Source of the DNA: Osmia lignaria lignaria
Taxonomy: Eukaryota > Arthropoda > Insecta > Hymenoptera > Megachilidae
Length of the DNA stretch: 64,000 bases
Assembly: GCF_051020975.1 (NCBI RefSeq)
Contig: NC_135039.1
Location: 9,770,692 to 9,834,691 of the forward strand
Direction: 5' to 3'
Below are positions 21,131-32,975 of the stretch, one piece after another (positions within the stretch are counted from its first letter, which is position 1; every line of letters begins with the position of its first letter). The notes under the pieces were generated by a model that worked only from the letters and a program-made list of their open reading frames with translations, had not been told where the DNA came from and did not search any database. The translations under genes were made by a program, and so were the position numbers.

Positions 21131-22682
21131 CGAATTTCGAGATTCTGCATATTGCATATCCCTAACCAGGTGGAATATACTTTACTAAATCATACTTTTC
21201 CATTTTGCTTTATTTATTAATCCACCCAAGGGTTAAAGTAAAGGCAGAGCCATATTATATTAAATTATACATCTTTATTAAAATTCCATTTGAGTTATTG
21301 TATATACTATGATTCTGATTTTTCTAATTTAATTGATTTAATAATTGGGGAGAAATTGGTGGACAAACATACAATACCTTGAACGAAATTAATATGTTTT
21401 TCAATTTTCCATTTATGATGACAGAGTGACTCAAATTAACGTAACATAGTAATATTTTATATGTAAATATAAAATTGCTCATTTAATAGTTCGATTTGTA
21501 AACGAGGAAGTGCATTGGTTTCATTTTATAAAATTTATCACTATTTTCCATGACTCATTACTGGTATTTGCAGACACGATTCCGAAATATAAGATAAGCG
21601 TGTGATGAGTTTATTAGCGTCAAAAATAAAGCCACTTATCTAGATGAGTCAGTCTACAAATACTTTTCTTATGTTTTGGTAACGTTGTAGAGGACAAAAA
21701 GTAGAATTTAAAAACCTAGGAAAACTTTGTTTTTTTACAAATAGATAATAATACAAGAAAAAGCATACTTGAACCACTAATAATGTTTTTCCAGGAAATT
21801 TTTATTAAAATACTCAACAATTGTTTCAGCTTAAGAAATAATTATTGTTTTAACACAGCTGTCTTTAGTTTGTTAATTATAATACCTTATGACTGAATTA
21901 TTTTTCAATATGATTATAAAAATATTTTTGAATATATTTAATACTTTGTCCAATTGAAAATATCAATAGTACTATTTTCACTAAAAAAAAAATTATGAAA
22001 CAATAGAAATCAACATTTTAAAAATATTATTAAAATTTAACAATGTGTTAAAAATAAAATATTAGAACTAACAAATTAAATGTAATATAGTTAAAAACTT
22101 AATTGTCTAAAATTGAGAGACTTGTAAATTTATAGAGGAGTTGCATATTCTTGTTACTTTTTATCTATAATCTATTTATAAAGATTGTTTATTTGTACAT
22201 ATATTCACGGTAACGTTCAATTATCATTATTAATTACTTTTTTAAATTAGCTTCAATGTACAAAGGCTAGCATTATTATCTGTTTTAGAAAGACACAATT
22301 TTTGTCACGTTGTTCGACACGTATCCCGTTAGTCAGTTAGCGTGTCTTTCAGCAAGCAGCAGCGAAATATAAACCCGTTTACGCTAAAAGCTGACCCGCA
22401 TATGCAATGACTGTCTTCACTCTTCCATGTTAATTTTCTTCCCCATGTGTGCGTGGATAACAGAGTTCAAACAGGTTTCTGATTGAACTGCATGGCATTA
22501 CATTTACATGGGTAATTATAATTACTCATAATCCAACCAGTTTCATGGTCAATGATTTTTGAACGACAGAGAGATCATATTCAAATGTATTTGAAAATAG
22601 TATTATATAAAATTATTTTTTATGGAATTTTACGTTTAATATGTCAGAAAAATGTTACATACGTCTTCTAAAAATGTTATAC
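21131..22682. other. Unassigned AT-rich sequence
   Basis: No coding frame, RNA or repeat boundary identified. A slightly GC-richer patch near 22300-22450 has no recognisable feature. Confidence 0.4.
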
Positions 22683-22753
22683 ATTTTACGAGATTTGAAC
22701 TCGCAAATCTTGGATTAGTAATCCCGATACTTATCCATTACGCTACAATGAAT
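22683..22753 (-). pseudogene. tRNA-like pseudogene or tRNA-derived SINE head
   Basis: On the minus strand there is an A-box-like TAGCGTAATGG, an anticodon-region GGATTACTAATCC and a good B box (GAGTTCAAATCTC) with a five-pair T stem. Acceptor arms do not pair and the anticodon stem is imperfect (CGGGA against TCCAA). The layout most resembles an Arg-type tRNA with a mutated anticodon loop. Degenerate, so probably not a working tRNA. Confidence 0.45.
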
Positions 22754-23284
22754 TTTTGAAAAAGTGTATAATTTAGTATATAAGTTTTAAATAAGTAATA
22801 TTTGTTGTTAGAACTAAATAATTTAGATTTAAAAAATATAAATTGGCTAAAAAGTTATTTAATACCATTATAGCAAAAATATATGAAATAACAAATACAA
22901 AATGATGATTATTAATTAAAAAAAAAAATGTGTGTCAATAATTGATACATAATAATTATATATTAATTTGACAAACAATGTTTAAAATTGTTAACAAATA
23001 TAACAAAAGCACGTATTTATATTTTCTTTCTTTGTTAATGTTATCAATTGAACTATTATGAATGCAATATGTAATTCTTATGAACCCTTGCTAAATTCAA
23101 ATGCCAACGATTAGTGCAGTGCCAAAATTAGTATAGCTTACTCTACTTAGAGAAACAAGAGCATGTATGCATTTAAACCGGATGTATTGCAGATAAGATT
23201 AAACATGATATATAATCGTTGACGTAACTAGGATTTTTTGAAAGGTGGACCAGTTCCCTCAGAAACTTTGAAATGTTTGTAAAA

Positions 23285-23685
23285 TTGAAGCTTCAAAATT
23301 CTGGAATTTTGTAAAATAAAAATTTTGAAATTCTGGAATTTTGAACTCCTAAAATTCCAGAATCTTGGAATTTTGAACTTCTAAAATTCCAGAATTTTGG
23401 AACGTTAAAATTCTGAAATTTTTTAATATTAAAATTCTGGAATTCTAAAATTCTAACATTTTTGAATTCTAACATTTAGAAATTCTGAAATTTTTGAATG
23501 TTAAAATTCTGAAATACTGGAATTCTAAAATTCTAAAATTTTTGAATTCTAACATTCTGAAATTCTGAAATTTTTGAATGTTAAAATTCTGAAATACTGG
23601 AATTCTAAAATTCTAAAATTTTTGAATTCTAACATTTTGAAATTCTGAAATTGTTGAATGTTAAAATTTTAGAATAGCAAGGGGA
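23285..23685. repeat. AATTC-type minisatellite array
   Basis: Interleaved AAAATTCTGGAATTTTGAA, GAATTCTAAAATTCTAAA and GAAATTTTTGAATGTTAAAA units; a ~96-bp higher-order unit repeats in the second half. It is followed by GGGGACCAGTTCACAAGGGG, which also follows the array at 28210, so the array and its tail are part of one larger dispersed repeat. Confidence 0.8.
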
Positions 23686-23744
23686 CCAGTTCACAAGGGG
23701 GGAAGGGTCACCCTGTCCCTTATCCAGTTATGCCAATGATAATA

Positions 23745-23948
23745 CAGTAGATTCTCAATATATCGTTCTGGACGGATCTGTAAGGGCGGAAAATTGTCAA
23801 GCTTCCAAGCTCTCATTTTGAGGAGCGAAAGGGAGATGGTAATGTATTATTTTCGTGGGTTATGATGATGGAAGAGTGACACTATTATGCTTGAAAATCT
23901 GTGTGAAGGTCAAATCCCTCATGTGGCAATATAACGAGAGTCCCATTG
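23745..23948. mobile_element. Pogo-like MITE
   Basis: CAGTAGATTCTCAATATATC at the left and GGCAATATAACGAGAGTCCC at the right, TA on both sides. About 204 bp, with the purine-rich interior on the plus strand. Confidence 0.7.
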
Positions 23949-24171
23949 TAATAGAATTTAAGAACACCTTAAGTGTTATTTATGACAATTATATCAACGT
24001 ATACAGGGATATTATCCTAAAATTAAATATATAATTTTCAAAGGAAAGGAAAAAGAATCATTTTTAAAGGAACAGTATAAAATTTAGAAAATTAAAATAA
24101 TATGAAGTACGAAATTAAATTAAGACTGGGGTTTTCTCCATGGTCCGTCATCCGCGGAATAAAAGGGTTAA
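23949..24171 (-). mobile_element. GGACCATGGAGAGAG-family MITE fragment, inverted
   Basis: TTTTCTCCATGGTCCGTCAT followed by CCGCGGAATAAAAGGGTTAA ends at a TTAA (24168-24171). The inner part back to about 24000 has the AT-rich body; the other terminus is lost. Confidence 0.6.
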
Positions 24172-25212
24172 TACAAAACTAACAGTTTCACAAGAAGAAA
24201 CCACAATAATCATAGAAAGAATACCAGCAAAGAATAATTTACTATTCTTACATAAGAAGATCAATCATTTATTACTTTTCCTTTTCTCTCTCTAAATAGA
24301 AACATGAATAATAATTCAAATTGCTTTTGTCCCCTTTTTTTTGTTCCTGTCTCGGTTTTGGCGTGAATTAATGGAGTTTCTTGGAAAGTTTTTAGAGAAA
24401 CATTAATTTTCTTACATACTTGCAAAAGAATGCGACCAAACGTAACAATGTTGATCGAACAGAGACAAGTCAGTTCGGACGAACTTATCGTTTCCAAAAT
24501 AGATGGTCCTCTTCCAAATTTATTAATAGACGAGCAGACGACGCGAATCTGCAGTTGCAATCACTATTATTATGCCAGGATGTCCCCATTTCGCCATTTC
24601 GTTGATTCTTCTTGGGGTCGAGTAAAATTCTTGTAGATTGGTAGATAATATAGAAATTTATGGGAATTAGAATCCCTTCAATTTTTTTTAATCCATCTTA
24701 TTTCAACTTGTCCTTTGTACATAATTTTATTAATTTTGTAATTTTAATGACAGTGTAGAAAATGTCATTTTTGGCCATTACACCCCCTGAGGAGAGTAAC
24801 ATGGCTACTACTAGGGGGTGTTATGATCACAATAGTTTTTTATTATAATTTTTAGTATTTCTTTACTAATTAATAATCTAACAAGCAGATTTTATGTTAT
24901 AAATAATAATAAAAGGTTTTGAGAAATTTTTTTAATTGTTGAATCTTTCAACATCACAGCGTTCTTTTTGAAATTAAGATTTTGCTGGATTCAGAAGCAA
25001 ATGGTCCATCAAGCCCCAAATGCTTTTCTTTTTTAATTAAAATTAAATAATAGATAAGATTTAGAAAATTGATGAAGTACCTATATGACAGACATAAAGT
25101 GAAAATTCAACTTTCATTTCTTATCCATAAACATTGAATTTAGATTTGATTTGATATTTTCTAATTAAGGAGAAAAGTACTAATTTTAACATTTAAAAAC
25201 TTTGAAATTTTT
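24172..25212. other. Unassigned sequence
   Basis: Overlapping frames on both strands at 24261-24636 arise in a moderately GC-richer patch; none resembles a known protein. Near 24781 is a GGAGAGTAACATGGC/ACCCCCT imperfect palindrome. Confidence 0.35.
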
Positions 25213-25446
25213 GGGTATACTTCCGAAAGGCCCCATCACCCCAGGACAACCAAACTTCGGATTTATAGTAATTGAGGGACGAGAAATCGAATGGGGAGTT
25301 TCCGCACTTTTAGAATACCCTGTATATCTTGAGAACGGTTTCTTTGCCAGTTCTGAAAATGGTCTCATTCGATTTCTCGTCCCTCAATTACTATAAATCC
25401 GAAGTTTGGTTGTCCTGGGGTGATGGGGCCATCCGGAAGTTTTCCC
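25213..25446. mobile_element. Short foldback element with 8-bp target duplication
   Basis: A 234-bp relative of 5731-6156 starting GGGTATACTTCCGAAAGGCC. Arms of about 80 bp are intact but one inner arm and the telomere-like loop are missing. AAATTTTT is duplicated on both sides (25205-25212, 25447-25454), confirming the ends and the 8-bp target site. Confidence 0.85.
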
Positions 25447-25454
25447 AAATTTTT

Positions 25455-25944
25455 ACTGCTTGATATCATTTTTGAATTACATAAAAGCAATCGACTTCAT
25501 TTTTTTCTGATTGTAAAATTTATATTTTTAAACAAAATTAATTTAATTTTGAAATTAGAATTTCATTTAGTGGCCAATCCACCCCCTATATAGGGTACTC
25601 GCTTTTATATTAGTCTACACCTATGTCTACCATGTTCGACAGTTTAAAATTGTTATACTGTATATCGCACTATTTATCTACGAACCACTCTGCTGCACTT
25701 CGGTACCATTAATGATACGTGTACTTCTAGTTGAGAACCGCTGTTGTAAAGGATTTACTAGTGAGGGGAACTACCAAAGTGTAACGCTCACTTATTAATG
25801 AAACTTTGCCACCTTGTAGAGCTTGTCGAGCTTAACACACCTGTACCCCCTTTTAATGGCAGGTGGCTAATTGTTTAAAAGATGTTAACAATTAAAGCTA
25901 ATTACCCCTTACATTAAGAAGTATGACAAACTGACACATATTTT
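25455..25944. other. Unassigned sequence
   Basis: No feature recognised; a mildly GC-richer patch at 25730-25870. Confidence 0.4.
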
Positions 25945-26012
25945 AGCTCCGCGTTAAAACGCTTGACTCGCAATCTAAAGGTCCCCGGTTCAAATCCCAT
26001 GGTTCCCAAATT
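25945..26012 (+). pseudogene. tRNA-Cys-like pseudogene or tRNA-derived SINE head
   Basis: TTAGCTC (A-box start), CTTGACTCGCAATCTAA (Cys-like anticodon region with an extra base) and GGTCCCCGGTTCAAATCC (perfect B box) follow in tRNA order. The acceptor stem does not pair and the T stem is only partly complementary. A T run follows at about 26011. Probably non-functional. Confidence 0.4.
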
Positions 26013-26069
26013 TTTTTTTTGTAATTATAATTCGGTGGCTTTACTTTTTTTTAATTGATGGCTTATTTT

Positions 26070-26219
26070 TAAGAAGTTATAGTAACTATAGTTATTAAAT
26101 TTATCGTTATCGATATCATATTCTCGCGCCATTTTTCAAATTCACAAAACCGCGGGAAAATATTCGAATTTAAAATAGTAACTAAGAAAGTGCAATATTA
26201 AAGGCACCGAATTAATTTC
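26070..26219 (+). mobile_element. Mariner-like MITE fragment
   Basis: Matches the complete element at 53534-53747 over GTTATAGTAACTATAGTTAT, GTTATCGATATCATATTCTC, ATTCGAATTTAAAATAGTAA and GGCACCGAATTAATTT. Outer TTAGGTG terminus lost. Confidence 0.65.
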
Positions 26220-26345
26220 TATGTTTATTAATACAGATTAACAAGGAAAATTATAAAATCTATATAAAGGGTTTCAAACTTTCCCTATCTATTGCACTGT
26301 TTACACGATTTGTAGTTTTGCAATACCTGTCGACAATAAGGCCTT

Positions 26346-26556
26346 CAACCCTCGGATGGCGGACCATGAAGAGAGACACAAGTTTAATTCAATTTTGTAT
26401 TTCATATTATTTTCATTTTTTAAATTTTATGCTGTTTCTTTCAAAATTATTCTTCCAAAATATGAAACCCTTTTATTAAAGAATTGTGAATTAATTTTAG
26501 ATTAATACCCTTGTATTTGGGTCACGGTTGACCCAGGCTCCACTGTTCAAGGGTTA
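26346..26556 (+). mobile_element. GGACCATGGAGAGAG-family MITE, near complete
   Basis: From CAACCCTCGGATGGCGGACC to GGCTCCACTGTTCAAGGGTTAA-like end (TTAA at 26553-26556), about 211 bp, the typical size for the family. Confidence 0.75.
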
Positions 26557-27817
26557 AGTACTATTATTTAATGTCGAAGTGAAACTCTCTGCGTAAATAT
26601 TTATCAAATTTCAAATTTTGAAGTTACGAACGAAAATAAAACATTTAACACGCACTTTAACCCAGCGATGAAACATTCATTCATTTACACATTCATGGAT
26701 CTGGCATAAAGGGGACGATATTTGGATACAAAATCGTTGAAGCAATCTGGTCGTGCAACCCGTGCTGCTACGGAAGCAAAACAAGAAGTTTGCAGAAATA
26801 GCGACCATTATTAATAAATCAGAAACTGCGTGTAAGCAAGCATGGTAGAAATTTATAAAGAGCAGCGGATGTTGTAAACGACCGAAAAGCAGAAACCGTG
26901 AAAAACTGCTTCGAAAATGAATCGCCAGATCCACCGTTTAAACGAAAGAGATCGCTTTTCAGTATTGAGATAAAAATCAGCGCTCGAACCATCAGAAGAC
27001 GAGTGATAGATTTTCTGTTCAAAGAACGAGTATAATTCTGTAAAAAATCAATGTTTATTATTAATTCTGAAAAATTAGAAAATTCAATTTTCATTTCCTC
27101 AAATTGGCGAAGGTTTAAAACAATGCATTTTAAAGAATTATGAATCGTTTTTAGTAGAGAGCAGACAGTTTCAACCCAGGAGTTGAAAAAATTGTCTAGG
27201 AGTATGTTTAAAATAGTTTTAACACATTAGGAATGATGGAAATTTTTGCCTTTCCTATTATAAAATTAGAAATTCGGCCACGTAAAAAAGACGTTCTAAA
27301 ATAACACCAAGCTCAGATATATATTAAATACAATTACACTAAAAAAGAATTATGCATTATTTAAACTTACTTTATATATTTCATTATTTTATTTTAAACT
27401 TCAATTTATTTTATTTTCGCATGTTAGATGCTATATTAGGTTATTGTTATGTTTTATAAATTTATTGTTTTGTATTTGTTATATTATGCAATTCTTTTTT
27501 TATAAAGCCTCCAGGATAACAAAAATGTCTACTATCTTTTTGCTCTGTAAAGTAATGACCCCCCCCCCATGTGCCTCCAGCTTTGGCAGTGAGTAGAAAT
27601 GTGCCGTATGATAAAAAAGGTTGAAAACCACTGGTATAGAGAAATCCTCAATAATACAAATTTACCTTATGCACGCAATTATGAACGTATATGACTAATA
27701 CTTTTATTTTTCAGCAAAATAATGACTCAAGGTACTGTGCTGAGATAGTGAGAAATCTTTTTCAATATAACAGTATTTTCCATATATAGAATAATTACAA
27801 ATCAGATAATATCATGT
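26557..27817. other. Unassigned sequence
   Basis: 26640-27100 has moderately open frames on the minus strand without recognisable homology. A nine-base C run is near 27560. No splice or RNA signals identified. Confidence 0.35.
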
Positions 27818-28020
27818 AGAGTAGACTCTCGTTATATTGCCACGCGAGTGACTTGATATTCATATGGATTTTAAAGCATACTAGCGCCACTATTCCACTA
27901 ATATAATTTATGAAAATGATACGTTTCTATCTTCCCTCCCCCTTTCAAATAAGAGCTTCGAAACTTCACAAATTTTCCACTCTAGAGTCTTCTCGGCGAC
28001 AATATAATGAGAGTCTACTG
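27818..28020. mobile_element. Pogo-like MITE
   Basis: GAGTAGACTCTCGTTATATT ... AATATAATGAGAGTCTACTG with TA outside both ends (27816-27817, 28021-28022). About 203 bp. Confidence 0.75.
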
Positions 28021-28209
28021 TATTACACCGCCATGCAAAGTGGCGTAGATGTACAGTACCGAGCATGGTAGGTTCCTAATGGAAAATGGTGATGTAGGTA
28101 GAGGTTATATAATTTATACAGGGTGATAAATAAATAGTGTTCGATACTTATAGGGCTTATAATACTCACTGAGTAGAGCAAAAAGTGTCTAATCAACATA
28201 GGTCCAAAA

Positions 28210-28455
28210 ATTAACCCATTCTAAAATTCTAAGATTCTAATTTCCAGAATTCTAAAATTCTGAAATTTTGAAATGTTGAAATTCTGAAATACTGGAATTC
28301 TAAAATTCTGAAATTCTGAAATACTGGAATTCTAAAATGTTGAAATTCTGAAATACTGGAATTCTAAAATTCTGAAATTTTGAAATGTTGAAATTCTGAA
28401 ATGCTGGAATTCTAAAATTCTGAAATTTTGAAATGTTAAAATTTTAGAATGACAA
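28210..28455. repeat. AATTC-type minisatellite array
   Basis: Units TTCTGAAATACTGGAATTCT and AAAATTCTGAAATTTTGAAA repeat several times. The tail GGGGGCAGTTCACATAGGGG and ACCCTGTCCCTTACC matches the one after the array at 23285. Confidence 0.8.
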
Positions 28456-29904
28456 GGGGGGCAGTTCACATAGGGGGAAGGGATCACCCTGTCCCTTACC
28501 CAATTACGCCCTATTTAATAGGGTCTATTATGTAGATGTATACCGGGTGTCCCATGTGAGACCAAACACCTAAACATCTGCTACATTTTTACCGGTATGA
28601 GAAATATTTCAAACACTGTTTGAATGATTCACATAGGATACTCTGTGTACTCGATACGAGTAAGAGAATACACGTGTAATAAATATACCATACATTGGTT
28701 GTTACTATTTTCCATGCAATACATTGATACCACTACATCCAATACATTTATAAAATGAATTACAAAAAATGTTATGGGAGGAAATGGTCGCTTAATAAAA
28801 ATTAGGAAAAAAATATTTTTAGAAAAATTTGGTAACGAATTATTAGAAAATTACATTCAAAAATGTTCAACGATCAATTACATAATTACTGTATTACATA
28901 ATCATATTACAAAATTATTCAAACGACAGACATAAAGCTGGAAAGGAGACAAAGAAAACACAGTATAAGTTACCGAAAGCATGCTGAATGTTATTTATAC
29001 AATTAACTCTCGCTATATTGCCCCTCCTTATATTGCTGGTTCAGTGAGTTCCGCTAGACATTGAAAATTGAAAAAATTGTATATTTAAATAATATTTGAT
29101 GAAAGTAGGAAAATTGATTAATAGATTATTATTATTAATTGAATTGAAAATATTAGATATTTGATTTTAATAAATTTATAAACTTTGGATTTCAATTCCG
29201 TATATAATGTTAAATATTCATAGATATGTGATTTATGTTACTGTATAATATGTAGTTTCTTTAAGAATTCCTTTATTTATAGATAACTTACGTGTGCACT
29301 AATGAACAAATTATTATGAGTTTACTGAAGCATTAAATTTATACATGAATAAACTGACACACCTACTTCTATGGATCTTGACACCAATACGATAAGAAGA
29401 TAGTCATTAACACGTTGAATGCAGCAGTTATCGGTGACCCATATTATGAATCCAATATAATCGAGAATTTCACAGAAAAAATTTTTTAATTTTGAATTAT
29501 ATCAATATTATATTGAATATACAAAATATCACAGCGTAAATTTAAATTTACAAAATGAGACGACTGTATTTTGAATAGCTGCAATTGGCTGGGGGCGTTT
29601 AGCCGCAACCTAACCTAAACTTAACCTAAAGTTAACTAATTGAGAAACTACCAAGTACAAGCAATGAAGTAGACACTAATAGTGACCTAGATGATTATCA
29701 AATCTCATTTTTTATTATTTATTCTCCATTTCTTATATGAACATTTTTGATCTATTTGTTGTTTATTTCGTATCACTTCATTTGCATTCAAATCGTCAGT
29801 TTTAGGTTAGGTTTGGGTCTGGATTTAATCTAAAATGAAAAGAACTTATTGATAGAATTGTTTGCGAAACAACTTTTTCTAATAAAGTTTCACTTTCTTA
29901 ATTC
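28456..29904. other. Unassigned AT-rich sequence
   Basis: Contains a lone pogo-like end (TTAACTCTCGCTATATTGCC near 29003), a GGGTGTCCCATGTGAGACC scrap (28546) of the type seen at insect element termini, and CCTAACCTAA-like interstitial tracts near 29610 and 29803. No gene seen. Confidence 0.4.
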
Positions 29905-30060
29905 TCGCCTGGCGGACCATGAAGAGAGCCCCAATTTTAATTTAATTTTGCATTTTCTAAATTTTACAATTCTTCTTTCGTTTAAAAATTATACATTTAC
30001 TTTTCGGTTAATACCCTTATACACCTATATTTTATAAGTTTGGGTCACGATTGACCCAAT
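29905..30060 (+). mobile_element. GGACCATGGAGAGAG-family MITE, truncated
   Basis: GCCTGGCGGACCATGAAGAG at the left and GTTTGGGTCACGATTGACCC at the right. Both TTAA ends lost, interior shortened. Confidence 0.65.
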
Positions 30061-31688
30061 TTATTGAAATAATATTGAAATTTGAAAAAGAAAAATCGAA
30101 GATACCAACTAAATAGTAAACAATTACCACATACAAATGTACCAATTACCATTATACAAAATGTATAAATTTTAAAAAGCACTGCTATGAAGTTTACATT
30201 TTTTGAGTTGTACTATCATTGCCAAGCAGTCAATTCTTCATCGTAACCCTTTGAGGTTAAGACAAATTGTATGAATAAATCTTACACTTCCCAGAAGTAA
30301 CCCATTTAATATAAAATATCTCTCAACAAACTACTACACACAGAATGTTGGTCAGTCGATCAACCAGTGAATAGCTTAAGAGAAACCAATAATCTAAATT
30401 GCACGTATCAACATAGAAGTTTCTCTGTGACGTTAAAAAAAAAAAGTAAACTCGTTGAACGTGTTTGTTTTCCTCGAAGTACTGGTCGAGAGAATTCCTG
30501 AACGATTCGCGGCGGGATAAAAAAGCAACCGGGCAGAAGAGAAAGATTTCAATACGTGGAACAAGGAGAAATAAGAATAGACGGCGAATTTTCGACAAAT
30601 AGCGTGGAACGATGCGATTGAAAGTGTGAAAAATATTCGGAAAATGCAAGGAATGGACGAATGGTAAAGCAACGATATCTGAATCCCGTTCCCTCCTCGT
30701 TCCTCTTCTTATTCTTCTTCTTGCTTCTCGACTCGACTGGTCGAACTAACGGAACCAGCCTGGAACGTTTTGTCCATCTTTTCTTTCATCGAACTGACCG
30801 TTTCTCGATTCTCCGGCCACGGGATCGAAACAGCTGACCGACAACCGCTAATCGGCCTTTCGTACAGATCTACATTATCATCTGTGTACGAGGATTAGAA
30901 CCAATATTTATGTCAAGGGAGGTTATAAGGATAAAGGCGGAGGGGCTTCACCTCCTTAAAACACAGTCCAAGTATTTTAACACACAACCATTTTTATTTC
31001 TCCCAAAACGTAAAAAGCAAAATCGTAACTCGCTCACTCATAAATCGTAAAACAGAATTATAAGATAATCCCTCGTTCCGCCGCGCTCGCGTCTATATTG
31101 TACAGATGCCTCCCCTCTCTTCTTTCGCTACCGCGCTTATGTCTAACAGATTATAGTACAATAGGGCCGCTTTTACGACTTGCCACTCAACCGAGACGTA
31201 TCTACTGAAAATCGAGAAATTTGTAAGCGTTATATCTTGAAAGCTAATTAAAATCGAGTGTATACATTAAAGCTTAATGAATTCGTTTTGAGAAGCACTA
31301 TTACATGAAAAAAATATACGGTTCCATTAAAAAAACAAAACTTGACCATCTCTTAAACTAATAATGCAAAGGATTTTTCACTTCGGCCAAAACATAGGCC
31401 CCTTTTTCCATGCAATTTCCATATCAACAGTTTTTTGTATCATTAATAATTACGGAATAAGGGCTCTGTATCAGTTTAAGTGAGATGGCACAGGGGTAAG
31501 AGGGGGTACCGCGCACACATCTTCGGCCCTGCAGTTTTACGTGAGCCTATTAGAACACGTGACCGCTTCGACCAATAATACGTCGCGGTCAAAAGCACGT
31601 GGGAGCTGAAGTAGGGCACGACCAATCAGATTTCGTTAGACAGTAATTGCATTAAAAACAAATTGTCATTTAGTTACTGTTAAGAATA
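30061..31688. other. Mostly unique sequence with a GC-richer core
   Basis: 30640-31200 and 31490-31640 are clearly GC-richer than background and carry no repeat I recognise. The second patch has two CACGTG E-boxes (31556, 31597), a CCAAT-type GACCAATAATACG between them and another GACCAATCAG at 31620. This composition would suit a promoter or enhancer, but there is no transcript evidence or adjacent coding exon. The minus-strand frames at 30323-30672 match nothing known. Confidence 0.35.
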
Positions 31689-31829
31689 CAGTTGACTCTC
31701 GTTATATTGCCGCTGACGGGGCTGTACACTTCGTAACTCTCATTTGAATGGAGGAGCGAGGAAAGATAAGTGGAACTTAAGTATACTTAATAATCCGTGT
31801 GAAGGTGACAATATTACGAGAGCCTACTG
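31689..31829. mobile_element. Pogo-like MITE, short copy
   Basis: A 141-bp copy, CAGTTGACTCTCGTTATATT ... ACGAGAGCCTACTG. Internally deleted compared with the 180-205-bp copies. Confidence 0.7.
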
Positions 31830-32044
31830 CAAATAGCAGTGTTGGAAATTATTGAATTAAGAACAAAAATTCTGTTTCTATTTACAATCAAATTAATATT
31901 TAATTGCTATATTTGTTACCTAATATCTTCCATTCTTCTCAATGAATGATATTATAATTGAATTTGATTTCAACAATGAAAATTATGAGCAGCGATTCTC
32001 CTAGTATACTGCCTTTGTAACCGTCATAAGTAAATCAAATATGC

Positions 32045-32975
32045 ACAGGCAGGGCCGGCTTAAGGCCTTTTTCAAAGCGAATTATTTTCTATATTTTGCG
32101 CCCTCTTGTGTCGAAAAATGCTACTCAGCATTTTATCTAAATTTATGTTTTTTGATGCTTAAGTAAAGGGATCTCGCTTTACAGAAAATAATTCAATTGT
32201 ATTAATCACTAATATTCATTTAAAAAATTTATAAAAAAAATGATAACCTATTTCTTTCTTTCTTTTCTAATATTTTGGTTTTTGCTTTGGTCAATGAGTA
32301 ATATAAAGAGAGGGAAAGCTCAATAGAAAGTAATTCACTTTTCATGTCGAGAATAAAAAAAAAGAATTTTATATTTTGGCGCTCTTTTCGAATTGCGCCT
32401 TAGCTTGTTATCTAATCGTAAGCCGGCCCTGTGCATAGGGCCGGTCCAACCGACAGTGCACCACGTGCACTTGAACGGGACAAGAAATTTTAGGGAGCGG
32501 TAAAATTTATCTAAATTATACGAAATTTAAATATAGTAAATCATTGACAAAAAGATAGTAAAATAAATCTAAATGATTTTTTAACTGTTCCTTAGAGGTA
32601 CTTTTCTCGAATAAATTATTTCTATTAATAATATCATAAACTTAAGTACATTTTGAAAAATACTTATAAGATTATTATGTCACAATAATTTTCTGTTTTT
32701 CTTTTAACCTCTTGTCTTTCCTATATTCCTTCAATAAATTATTTTTGTTGATAATATAAATCTAAGTACGTTTTTAACAAAATTTAGGGAATTAATATAT
32801 TTTAATCATTTTATTTCTTTTTTTTTAACTTCAGCAAAATATATATTTTATAATTATTTTTCATTAACTTATGAATTTTTATTAACTAATAGTATTATTT
32901 AGAATTTATTAAGACACACTGTAACAATTTTATTTGGGGCGGGGGACAAAATTCCTAGGGGCGGCCCTGCATGTG
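32045..32975 (+). mobile_element. Dispersed repeat with AGGGCCGGCTTAAGG...GGCCCTG motifs
   Basis: GCAGGGCCGGCTTAAGGCCT at the left is answered by TAAGCCGGCCCTGTGCATAG at about 32409-32430, then GGCCGGTCCAACCGACAGTG and, at the far end, GGGGCGGGGGACAAAATTCC and GCGGCCCTGCATG. 32045-32430 may be one inverted-end element and 32431-32975 a neighbour; both have a counterpart, inverted, at 16795-17500. Non-coding. Confidence 0.6.

Noticed and set aside
29603..29640. Telomere remnant from CCTAACCTAA tracts
   Set aside because: Too short and irregular here and at 17159, 49113 and 51706 to be more than chance or tiny interstitial tracts.
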